Translations under genes and position numbers: made by a program
Origin: SFEL01 sp045603585
Lineage (GTDB): Bacteria; Bacillota; Clostridia; Christensenellales; CAG-138
NCBI GenBank assembly: GCA_045603585.1
Contig: JAZUMK010000016.1
Location: 1-11,572, forward strand
Reading direction: 5' to 3'
Length of the DNA stretch: 11,572 bases
Shown: piece after piece, positions 6,873 to 11,572 of the stretch
Layout of the letters: every line of letters begins with the position of its first letter
Position numbering within the stretch: position 1 is the first letter of the stretch
Notes under the pieces: generated by a model
Database searches by the model: none
What the model was told of the DNA's origin: nothing
What the model saw: the letters and a program-made list of their open reading frames with translations, nothing else

Positions 6873-7256
6873 ATGATCAAATGCCCCATCTGTGGTATTG
6901 AACACGAGGACGGCGCTTCCTTCTGCACCGAGTGCGGCACCAAGCTTCACGGCGAGCAGCCCAAGGCCGCCCCCACCGGCGAATATATGCACACGGCCCA
7001 AGCCGACAACAAGCCTCTCTCCATGTGGGATTTCACCCTTATGGAGCTTGTGGCAAGGATCCCTGTGGTAAATCTTGTGCTGTTCCTGGTATGGGGTTTT
7101 TCCAAGGATACCAACGAAAACCGCAGAAACTGGTCCCGCGCCCGCCTTATCTGGGCCGCCATCGGCCTTGTGCTGAGCGTTCTGGGCATAGCCGCTGCGC
7201 TGGTATTCGGCGGAGTACTGGCTACCGTTACCGAAAGCATTGTGAGCGCATTCTAA
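6873..7256 (+). CDS. Zinc-ribbon membrane protein of unknown function
   Basis: This 127-residue protein has an N-terminal zinc ribbon: two CxxC-type pairs at C4/C7 (KCPICG) and C18/C21 (FCTECG), ending in TKLHG. A flexible Pro/Ala-rich linker follows (about 28-50), then two hydrophobic stretches (about 57-75, VARIPVVNLVLFLVWGF, and about 91-116, the stronger membrane span). This is a common architecture of small Firmicutes membrane proteins with a cytoplasmic zinc ribbon, none of which I can assign a function. GGAGG lies 11 bases upstream of the chosen ATG, and the promoter at 6831-6839 agrees with this start rather than one 60 bases earlier. It is the first gene of a two-gene plus-strand unit in a region where all other genes are on the minus strand. 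Confidence 0.85.
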   Translation: MIKCPICGIEHEDGASFCTECGTKLHGEQPKAAPTGEYMHTAQADNKPLSMWDFTLMELVARIPVVNLVLFLVWGFSKDTNENRRNWSRARLIWAAIGLVLSVLGIAAALVFGGVLATVTESIVSAF

Positions 7257-7273
7257 GCTGAGGAGGTATCCCC

Positions 7274-7495
7274 ATGACTTGCCCCTATTGCCAAGGCGAA
7301 ATGACAAAAGGATACATACAGTGCCGCGACGGCGTATACTGGACACCTGACCATGCTTTGGTTTCTGCCTTTTCAGGCCTGAAGAAAGGGGCTGTTTCCC
7401 TGCATAATGACCCGGAGTACGGAAACAGTACATCCGTGGCATATCTTTGCAGCAGGTGCAAAAGGGTAACGATCGAGCTCAGATATATCAAATAG
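7274..7495 (+). CDS. Small cysteine-pair protein, PF20097 (DUF6487)-like
   Basis: This 73-residue protein has two widely spaced cysteine pairs, C3/C6 (MTCPYCQGEM) and C59/C62 (LCSRCKRV), with KGYIQCRDGVYWTP between them. The pattern MTCPYC-x3-M-x-KGYI-x2-RDG-x2-W matches the small PF20097/DUF6487 family as I remember it, whose function is unknown. The four cysteines probably bind one zinc. An AGGAGG lies 7 bases upstream, and the gene starts 17 bases after the preceding zinc-ribbon gene, so the pair is co-transcribed. The bidirectional terminator at 7512-7545 ends the unit. Confidence 0.85.
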   Translation: MTCPYCQGEMTKGYIQCRDGVYWTPDHALVSAFSGLKKGAVSLHNDPEYGNSTSVAYLCSRCKRVTIELRYIK

Positions 7496-7511
7496 CAAAC
7501 TCATGCATACA

Positions 7512-7545
7512 AAAACAGCACGAAGCATTTGCCTCGTGCTGTTTT
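7512..7545. terminator. Bidirectional rho-independent terminator
   Basis: A perfect 12-base inverted repeat (AAAACAGCACGA at 7512-7523 and TCGTGCTGTTTT at 7534-7545) encloses a 10-base centre that can add two more G-C pairs. The stem ends in T runs in both directions, so it can stop the zinc-ribbon unit on the plus strand and the rplQ transcript on the minus strand. It lies 17 bases beyond one stop codon and 20 beyond the other, in a convergent arrangement. Confidence 0.92.
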
Positions 7546-7564
7546 GCTTTGCTTAAAAGGCTTG

Positions 7565-8056
7565 TTAGATGAGCTCGATTACGGCCATCTCGCAAGCGTC
7601 GCCACGACGGGGACCCATCTTGAGGATGCGGGTGTAACCGCCGTTGCGGCCTTCGTACTTGGGAGCGATCTCGTTGAAGAGCTTCTCAACAACGGGATTG
7701 TTGTGTCCCTTGGTACGGGCGGCATACTCGGACTTGGATTCCTTCTCGTTCTTGGGAGCAGGAATGTTGTAGAGGTAGGCCATGATCTGCCTGCGAGCAT
7801 GCAGCTTGCTGGCGTCATCCTTGTTCTTCTCAACCTTAACGACCTGCTTCTTGTCGTTGAGGATTTCCTTCTCTACGGTAGTGCTGTTCTTATATTCGCT
7901 GATGGCGAGAGTGATGAGCTTCTCGGCGATGGGACGAACTTCCTTGGCACGCTTCTCGGTGGTAACGATCTTGCCGTTCCACAGGAGAGCAGTGGTCAGG
8001 TTGCGAAGCATCGCGTCGCGCTGGTCGCTCGCCTTACCCAGTTTACGGTTTGGCAT
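7565..8056 (-). CDS. rplQ: 50S ribosomal protein L17
   Basis: L17 is a large-subunit protein near the exit-tunnel end of 23S rRNA. The core is clear: the N-terminal RKLGKASDQRDAMLRNLTTALLWNGKIVTTEKRAKE, the middle LHARRQIMAYL (85-95) and the C-terminal GGYTRILKMGPRRGDACEMAVIEL. At 163 residues it is longer than B. subtilis L17 (120) because of two charged, lysine- and glutamate-rich insertions, about 52-83 and 99-119. These replace short loops and are probably surface extensions. The start has AGGAGG 7 bases upstream, 35 bases after the rpoA stop. It is the last gene of the alpha operon and is followed by the bidirectional terminator. Confidence 0.97.
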   Translation of the reverse strand: MPNRKLGKASDQRDAMLRNLTTALLWNGKIVTTEKRAKEVRPIAEKLITLAISEYKNSTTVEKEILNDKKQVVKVEKNKDDASKLHARRQIMAYLYNIPAPKNEKESKSEYAARTKGHNNPVVEKLFNEIAPKYEGRNGGYTRILKMGPRRGDACEMAVIELI

Positions 8057-8091
8057 GTTAGTTCCTCCTGATAATATCGTTGGTTAGTGAA

Positions 8092-9033
8092 TTAGTCTTC
8101 GCTATGACGGAGGGAGAGGCCAAGGCCTACCAGCTTCTGCTGGACTTCCTCAAGGGACTTGCGGCCAAGGTTGCGCACCTTCATCATTTCTTCCTCGTTG
8201 CGCTGTACCAGCTCATCAACGGTGTTGATGCCTGCGCGCTTGAGGCAGTTATAGGAACGTACGGAGAGATCCAGCTCCTCGATGGTCATCTCGAGGATCT
8301 TCTCCTTCTTGTCCTCCTCCTTCTCCACCATGATCTCTACGCCCTGAACATGCTCGGTCAGGTTGATGAACAGCATCAGATGCTCGGTGAGAATCTTTGC
8401 GGCAAGGCTTACGGCCTCGTCGGGCTTGATGGTGTCATCGGTCCAGACTTCAAGGGTGAGCTTGTCGTAGTCGGTGATCTGGCCGACACGGGTGTCTTCA
8501 ACGGTGAAGTTTACCTTGCGGATAGGAGTGAATATGGAGTCAACGGCGATCTGGCCGATGGGCATGTCATCGCGCTTGTTCTTGTCAGCGGATACATAGC
8601 CGCGGCCGCTCTCAACTACGATCTCCATATAGAGCTTAGCGCCCTCGTCCAGCGTTGCAATGTGCAGCTCGGGATTTACGATCTCAACGTCGGAGTCTAC
8701 GATCATGTCCCCTGCCTTTACCTCGCATGCGCCGGCAGCATCGATGATGACCTTCTTTGAGCCATCGCAATGCATCTTCATGCAGAGCTCTTTGAGGTTG
8801 AGGATTATCTCGGTTACGTCTTCTCTTACGCCGGGAACAGTGGAGAACTCATGGAGTACGCCATCGATCTTCACGGAGGAAACCGCTACGCCGGGCAGTG
8901 AAGAAAGAAGCACACGGCGGAGAGAGTTGCCAAGGGTGATGCCGAAGCCGCGCTCAAGAGGCTCTACAACGAACTTGCCGTAGTCGCCATTCAGTTCAAC
9001 GCACTCGATCTTGGGCCTTTCAATTTCTATCAT
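8092..9033 (-). CDS. rpoA: DNA-directed RNA polymerase alpha subunit
   Basis: The protein has 313 residues, normal length. The N-terminal domain for dimerisation and polymerase assembly includes GFGITLGNSLRRVLLSSLPG (29-48). The C-terminal domain that contacts promoter UP elements and activators includes LDLSVRSYNCLKRAGI and NLGRKSLEEVQQKL, with the Arg and Asn of the DNA-contacting helix (R265 and N268 in E. coli) conserved in VRSYN. The linker around residues 225-245 is acidic and lysine-rich. The start has GAGGGG about 9 bases upstream. The gap to the rpsD stop is 62 bases, the largest inside this operon, and I see no strong hairpin in it. Confidence 0.98.
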   Translation of the reverse strand: MIEIERPKIECVELNGDYGKFVVEPLERGFGITLGNSLRRVLLSSLPGVAVSSVKIDGVLHEFSTVPGVREDVTEIILNLKELCMKMHCDGSKKVIIDAAGACEVKAGDMIVDSDVEIVNPELHIATLDEGAKLYMEIVVESGRGYVSADKNKRDDMPIGQIAVDSIFTPIRKVNFTVEDTRVGQITDYDKLTLEVWTDDTIKPDEAVSLAAKILTEHLMLFINLTEHVQGVEIMVEKEEDKKEKILEMTIEELDLSVRSYNCLKRAGINTVDELVQRNEEEMMKVRNLGRKSLEEVQQKLVGLGLSLRHSED

Positions 9034-9095
9034 TTACATATCCCCTCTCTTGCTTTTTGGTCAGTCGATTAGGGCAGTAAGCGTTACGATTTCAA

Positions 9096-9725
9096 TTACC
9101 TGGAGTAGAACTCGACGATGAGGTGCTCCTCAACGGTCAGGTCGATATCGTCACGCTGCGGCATTGTTACAACCTTGCCGGCGAGCTTGTCGGCATCCAG
9201 GTCCAGCCACTTGGGGATGGGCTTGGAAGCACCCTGCTCGCGGAGCTCCTTGAGGTTTTCCATATCGCGGCTCTTGTCGCGTACGGATACAACCTGACCG
9301 GGCTTTACCAGGAAGCTGGCGATGTCAACCTTCTTGCCGTCAACCAGGATGTGACCGTGGTTAACCATCTGGCGAGCCATGGGGCGGCTGTCAGCCAGAC
9401 CAAGACGATAAACAACGTTATCCAGCCTGCGCTCCAGCAGGCAAAGCATGTTTTCGCCGGTTACGCCGCGCATGTTGGAAGCCATGTCATAGTATTTCCT
9501 GAACTGGGACTCTACTATACCATAGGCCCTGCGGCACTTCTGCTTCTCGCGCAGCTGGATGCCGTATTCGGACTGCTTGCGCTGACGGGACTGGCCATGC
9601 TGGCCGGGGATGGTATGACGCTTTACGACGGCGCACTTTGCGGTGTAGCAGCGATCGCCCTTAAGGAACAGCTTAACGCCTTCCCTGCGGCACTGCCTGC
9701 AAACGGATTCAGTATATCTTGCCAT
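9096..9725 (-). CDS. rpsD: 30S ribosomal protein S4, zinc-binding (C+) form
   Basis: S4 is a primary binder of the 16S rRNA 5' domain and in many bacteria also an autogenous translational repressor. The protein has 209 residues with the usual start MARYTESVCRQCRREG. Four cysteines, C9, C12, C26 and C31, form the C+ zinc-binding N-terminus. The S4 RNA-binding domain follows (RRLDNVVYRLGLADSRPMARQMVNHGHILVDGKKV). AAGGAGG lies upstream of the ATG and the gene follows rpsK by 15 bases. In B. subtilis rpsD is a separate gene; here it is in the alpha operon, which makes S4 a candidate regulator of the long rpsM leader. Confidence 0.98.
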   Translation of the reverse strand: MARYTESVCRQCRREGVKLFLKGDRCYTAKCAVVKRHTIPGQHGQSRQRKQSEYGIQLREKQKCRRAYGIVESQFRKYYDMASNMRGVTGENMLCLLERRLDNVVYRLGLADSRPMARQMVNHGHILVDGKKVDIASFLVKPGQVVSVRDKSRDMENLKELREQGASKPIPKWLDLDADKLAGKVVTMPQRDDIDLTVEEHLIVEFYSR

Positions 9726-9740
9726 TGTTGTGCTGCCTCC

Positions 9741-10142
9741 TTAAACTCTTCTGCGCTTGGGCGGACGGCATCCGTTATGGGGGATGGGGGTCACGTCCTT
9801 AATGAGGGTAATGTCCAAACCGGCGCTCTGCAGGGCGCGGATGGCTGCTTCACGACCGGAACCGGGGCCCTTTACATAGACCTCAACGGTGCGAAGGCCA
9901 TGCTCCATAGCGGCCTTAGCGGCGGTCTCGGAAGCCATCTGTGCTGCAAAGGGAGTGCTCTTCCTGCTGCCGCGGAAGCCGAGGCCACCAGCGGAAGCCC
10001 AGGACAGGGCGTTACCGTTTACGTCGGTGATGGTTACCATGGTGTTATTGAAGGAGGAACGGATGTGAGCTGCACCGCGCTCGATGTTCTTCTTCTCGCG
10101 ACGCTTGCGGCTTACTACTTTTTTGATTTTGCCCTTAGCCAT
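9741..10142 (-). CDS. rpsK: 30S ribosomal protein S11
   Basis: S11 forms part of the platform of the small subunit, near the E site and the Shine-Dalgarno helix. The protein has 133 residues and shows the family text: HIRSSFNNTMVTITDVNGNA, SWASAGGLGFRGSRKSTPFAAQ, VYVKGPGSGREAAIRAL and the C-terminal VTPIPHNGCRPPKRRRV. The basic N-terminal tail (KGKIKKVVSRKRREKKNIE) is longer than in E. coli but usual for Firmicutes. AAGGAGGAG lies upstream of the ATG, 14 bases after the rpsM stop. Confidence 0.98.
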   Translation of the reverse strand: MAKGKIKKVVSRKRREKKNIERGAAHIRSSFNNTMVTITDVNGNALSWASAGGLGFRGSRKSTPFAAQMASETAAKAAMEHGLRTVEVYVKGPGSGREAAIRALQSAGLDITLIKDVTPIPHNGCRPPKRRRV

Positions 10143-10156
10143 TGCTTATCTCCTCC

Positions 10157-10525
10157 TTACTTCTTTCTTCCGCCTACGGAACGCTTGGGGCCCTTGCGGG
10201 TACGTGCGTTCTGCTTGGTGCTCTGACCGCGAACGGGCAGGCCCTTGCGATGGCGAACGCCGCGGTAGCAGCCGATCTCGATGAGACGCTTGATGTTCAT
10301 GGAAGTCTCGCGCCTGAGGTCACCCTCTACCTTAACGTTGTGATCGATGTACTCTCTCAGCTTGCTTACGTCGTCCTCGGACAGGTCGCGAACGCGGATG
10401 TCGGGATCTACGCCGGTAGCAGCGAGAATGTCTTCAGCGGTCTTGCGGCCGATACCGTAGATGTAGGTCAGGCCGATCTCAATCCGCTTGTCTCTTGGCA
10501 GGTCAACGCCAGAAATACGTGCCAT
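10157..10525 (-). CDS. rpsM: 30S ribosomal protein S13
   Basis: S13 sits in the head of the small subunit and contacts the P-site tRNA and the large subunit. The protein has 122 residues, normal length: MARISGVDLPRDKRIEIGLT, GIGRKTAEDIL, then RRETSMNIKRLIEIGCYRGVRHRKGLPVRGQ and the basic tail TKQNARTRKGPKRS. The start at 10525 is fixed by homology to the family N-terminus. GGAGG lies at 10537-10541, 11 bases upstream, slightly far, and an ATG at 10533 is out of frame. It is the first gene of the alpha operon and is preceded by a long structured leader instead of following rpmJ closely. Confidence 0.98.
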   Translation of the reverse strand: MARISGVDLPRDKRIEIGLTYIYGIGRKTAEDILAATGVDPDIRVRDLSEDDVSKLREYIDHNVKVEGDLRRETSMNIKRLIEIGCYRGVRHRKGLPVRGQSTKQNARTRKGPKRSVGGRKK

Positions 10526-10888
10526 TGATTCATTTACCTCCGTAAAATATTTGGTTTCACAGCTATGGCGTGCTGTGTGCGAGGGACTTTGTCCTTCGCA
10601 GGGGCAGTGGGTTTCGTACTGCCCGCCTGTGGGTTTTCACGGCGTGGGTCAAACGCCGCGCGCGGCAGGCTTTCACCTCCGCAGGGGATATTCCGGATTG
10701 AAGAACATCCCGCCCCTTTGCGAATCCACAATGTTCGCATCGGAGATATATAGCTGCTCGTTTTCGGAATTCCCCGGCCAGCATACCGGGGCAGCCGCCC
10801 GAAAAGAGTATCTACCACAGGTAAAAATTGCCTTTGATCTGCCTTTTAAACAGGCCGAATGCAGCAGCGTAAACGCTACTGCGGCAAC
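10526..10888 (-). promoter_or_regulatory. Long structured 5' leader of the rpsM-rpsK-rpsD-rpoA-rplQ operon
   Basis: This gene-free stretch is predicted to be transcribed from the promoter at 10895-10924. Reading plus-strand coordinates, I see these hairpins: 10861-10882 (9 pairs, loop of 4), 10761-10805 (7 outer pairs plus an inner 6-pair CCCCGG/CCGGGG arm), 10719-10739 (6 pairs), 10685-10711 (9 pairs), 10640-10658 (6 pairs), 10602-10624 (7 pairs), 10578-10600 (5+4 pairs) and 10558-10577 (6 pairs). The 5' end of the RNA (GGTTGCC) can also pair with GGCAATT just before a T5 run at about 10826-10830, closing a small 5' domain. No T-box GGTGG-type motif or other riboswitch core that I know is present, and open frames here look non-coding. 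An autoregulatory leader, for example bound by S4 or S13, is a reasonable but unproven reading. Confidence 0.6.
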
Positions 10889-10894
10889 CTAATC

Positions 10895-10924
10895 ATTGTA
10901 ACAATTTGGTTTGGGCTTTGTCAA
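10895..10924 (-). promoter_or_regulatory. Strong promoter of the alpha operon
   Basis: On the minus strand a perfect TTGACA (10919-10924) is followed after 18 bases by TACAAT (10895-10900, 5 of 6 matches). Upstream, 10925-10948 is A/T-rich with A and T runs (TACATATTTTACTG), which resembles an UP element. Transcription should start near 10888. The promoter lies directly downstream of the terminator that follows rpmJ. Confidence 0.8.
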
Positions 10925-10958
10925 CAGTAAAATATGTATTTTTTGCCCAAAAAACGGC

Positions 10959-10985
10959 AAAAACTGGCGAATATATTCGTCAGTT
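10959..10985 (-). terminator. Probable rho-independent terminator after rpmJ
   Basis: Read on the minus strand: AACTG, a mismatch, CGAATATATTCG, a mismatch, CAGTT, then a T run completing TTTTT at 10959-10963. This is a stem of about 9-10 pairs with a TATA loop followed by a short U tract. A second U6 run follows at about 10949-10954. It would end the infA-rpmJ transcript about 90 bases after the rpmJ stop. Some read-through into the alpha operon is possible because the stem is not very GC-rich. Confidence 0.6.
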
Positions 10986-11010
10986 CGGCCAAATCCCGCT
11001 CCGGCGGTCA

Positions 11011-11035
11011 TTTGCGAGGAAAACTCCATCGCAAA
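11011..11035 (-). other. Hairpin in the rpmJ 3' untranslated region
   Basis: TTTGCGA (11011-11017) and TCGCAAA (11029-11035) form a perfect 7-pair stem, with an inner GGA/TCC extension around a small loop. There is no U run on the minus-strand side, so it does not look like a terminator by itself. It could protect the 3' end of the transcript after termination at 10959-10985. Confidence 0.4.
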
Positions 11036-11075
11036 CGACGGCCCTGCGGATGTTAAACAGGTGTGGCGGATGCCA

Positions 11076-11189
11076 TTAACCCTGCTTCTGCTTATGCTTG
11101 GGGTTCTCGCAGATCACCATAACGCGACTCTTGCGCTTGATGATCTTGCACTTTTCGCAGATGGGTTTTACAGAGGGACGAACCTTCAT
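11076..11189 (-). CDS. rpmJ: 50S ribosomal protein L36, zinc-binding form
   Basis: This 37-residue protein starts MKVRPSVKPICEKCKIIKR and ends KHKQKQG. It is the zinc-binding form, with ligands C11, C14, C27 and H32, and all four are present. L36 is the smallest large-subunit protein and binds 23S rRNA. AAGGAGG lies 7 bases upstream. It follows infA by 51 bases, as usual, but the next gene rpsM is 550 bases away instead of the usual short gap. Confidence 0.97.
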   Translation of the reverse strand: MKVRPSVKPICEKCKIIKRKSRVMVICENPKHKQKQG

Positions 11190-11240
11190 TGGAGTGCCTC
11201 CTTTCCACCGTAGGATGAATATCGCCCTAAGGCGTGATTG

Positions 11241-11462
11241 TTAGTTCTTGCTGCGCCAGGTAATGCGACCACGGGTCAGATCGTAAGGGGAAAGTTCAAC
11301 CTTCACCTTATCGCCGGGATAGATGCGGATGAAGTTCATGCGCATTTTGCCGGAGATCTGAGCCATGATGATGTGACCGCCCGGGAGCTCAACTTTGAAA
11401 TTAGCATTAGGAAGAGCCTCGGTTACGGTGCCTTCCATTTCGATGACATCACTTTTGGACAA
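11241..11462 (-). CDS. infA: Translation initiation factor IF-1, TTG start
   Basis: The product has 73 residues: SKSDVIEMEGTVTEALPNANF, then the OB-fold blocks GHIIMAQISGKMRMNFIRI and the C-terminal PGDKVKVELSPYDLTRGRIT. IF-1 binds the A site of the 30S subunit during initiation. The family normally starts (M)SKSD or (M)AKSD, and the codon at that place is TTG (11460-11462), with AGGAGG 9 bases upstream. A GTG two codons earlier is only 3 bases from that site, and an in-frame ATG at 11516 would add 18 atypical residues and lie upstream of the ribosome binding site. I therefore choose TTG. An 8-base inverted repeat lies just upstream at 11486-11503. Confidence 0.95.
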   Translation of the reverse strand: MSKSDVIEMEGTVTEALPNANFKVELPGGHIIMAQISGKMRMNFIRIYPGDKVKVELSPYDLTRGRITWRSKN

Positions 11463-11572
11463 GTGCACATACCTCCTTCTCTGGGCAGATGCCTTGGCAT
11501 CTGTTCTGGTATGCATCCTTGGCAGCTTTCAGGGCTTTGCGGATATCGCTGTCCTGGATTTCACTGCCGCTT
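11449..11572 (-). CDS. C-terminal tail of an upstream gene, possibly a KOW-domain RNA-binding protein
   Basis: One minus-strand frame stays open from the window edge to a TGA at 11449-11451 and reads SGSEIQDSDIRKALKAAKDA in its first part, then cysteine-containing text. The other two frames close early. In Clostridia a small KOW-domain protein often lies between map and infA, and I recall that its C-terminus has a helix of the type D-x-x-I-R-K-A-L. The match is by memory of the pattern and position only. If real, its end overlaps the start of infA by 14 bases, which would couple the two. The N-terminal domain that would prove it is outside the window. Confidence 0.4.
   Translation of the reverse strand, partial: SGSEIQDSDIRKALKAAKDAYQNRCQGICPEKEVCALVQK
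11486..11503 (-). repeat. Perfect inverted repeat upstream of infA
   Basis: CAGATGCC and GGCATCTG are separated by two bases. In RNA this gives a 7-pair stem with a CAAG tetraloop. It ends 9 bases before the AGGAGG of infA and lies inside the reading frame of the upstream gene tail. It lacks a U run and so is not a terminator. It may affect infA initiation or mRNA processing. Confidence 0.5.

Noticed and set aside
9123..10226. Plus-strand open frame of 367 codons across rpsD and rpsK
   Set aside because: Antisense to ribosomal protein genes with strong codon bias; not a protein-like sequence.
10563..10784. Minus-strand frame of 73 codons in the leader with a CEHCG pair
   Set aside because: A single CxxC pair and a run of basic residues without any family pattern; it overlaps five predicted hairpins.
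10534..10818. Minus-strand frame of 94 codons inside the rpsM leader, ending in the rpsM ribosome binding site
   Set aside because: It starts at GTG without a convincing ribosome binding site, is rich in Arg and Pro, and its sequence is dominated by the inverted repeats. RNA structure explains the region better.
10526..10888. T-box, known vitamin riboswitch, RNase P RNA or tmRNA in the rpsM leader
   Set aside because: None of the conserved core motifs that I know for these classes is visible on either strand.
1..11572. CRISPR arrays, insertion sequences, phage genes, tRNA or rRNA genes
   Set aside because: I saw no regularly spaced direct repeats, transposase-like frames, terminal inverted repeats with target duplications, or cloverleaf sequences.

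Overview
The window looks like a chromosomal housekeeping region of a moderately GC-rich member of the Firmicutes, class Clostridia, probably a gut-type lineage. The evidence is the gene order (infA-rpmJ-rpsM-rpsK-rpsD-rpoA-rplQ followed by ecfA1-ecfA2-ecfT-truA), strong AGGAGG-type ribosome binding sites, rpsD inside the alpha operon, and zinc-binding forms of S4 and L36. Almost everything is on the minus strand, so transcription runs from high to low coordinates.

Layout, read in the direction of transcription. (1) 11572-11076: the tail of an upstream gene (perhaps a KOW-type protein), infA starting at a TTG codon, and rpmJ. (2) 11075-10526: a 550-base gene-free stretch between rpmJ and rpsM, which in most genomes are nearly adjacent. 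It holds a rho-independent terminator, a near-consensus promoter (TTGACA, 18 bases, TACAAT) and a ~360-nt leader with at least eight hairpins. I consider this the most interesting part of the window. (3) 10525-7565: rpsM, rpsK, rpsD, rpoA, rplQ, ending in a bidirectional terminator. (4) 6831-7545, plus strand: two small cysteine-pair (zinc-ribbon type) genes with their own extended -10 promoter, lying between rplQ and ecfA1. (5) 6740-2545: ecfA1-ecfA2-ecfT, a small membrane-anchored protein of unknown function, truA, and an ECF S component. These are tightly packed or overlapping. (6) 2528-471: rmuC and deoD, packed into the same run. (7) 470-1: a promoter and the first 109 codons of a PLP-dependent enzyme that leaves the window.

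The ECF genes encode the shared energizing module for vitamin-type uptake (two ATPases plus the EcfT scaffold), and the S component downstream of truA would plug into it. TruA modifies tRNA and DeoD salvages purines. The classical neighbours rplM-rpsI after truA are absent here and are replaced by the S component, rmuC and deoD.

I found no CRISPR array, tRNA, rRNA, insertion sequence or phage gene. The only candidate for an undescribed element is the structured rpsM leader. Minor oddities are a glutamine in place of the switch histidine of EcfA1, the TTG start of infA, and charged insertions in L17.
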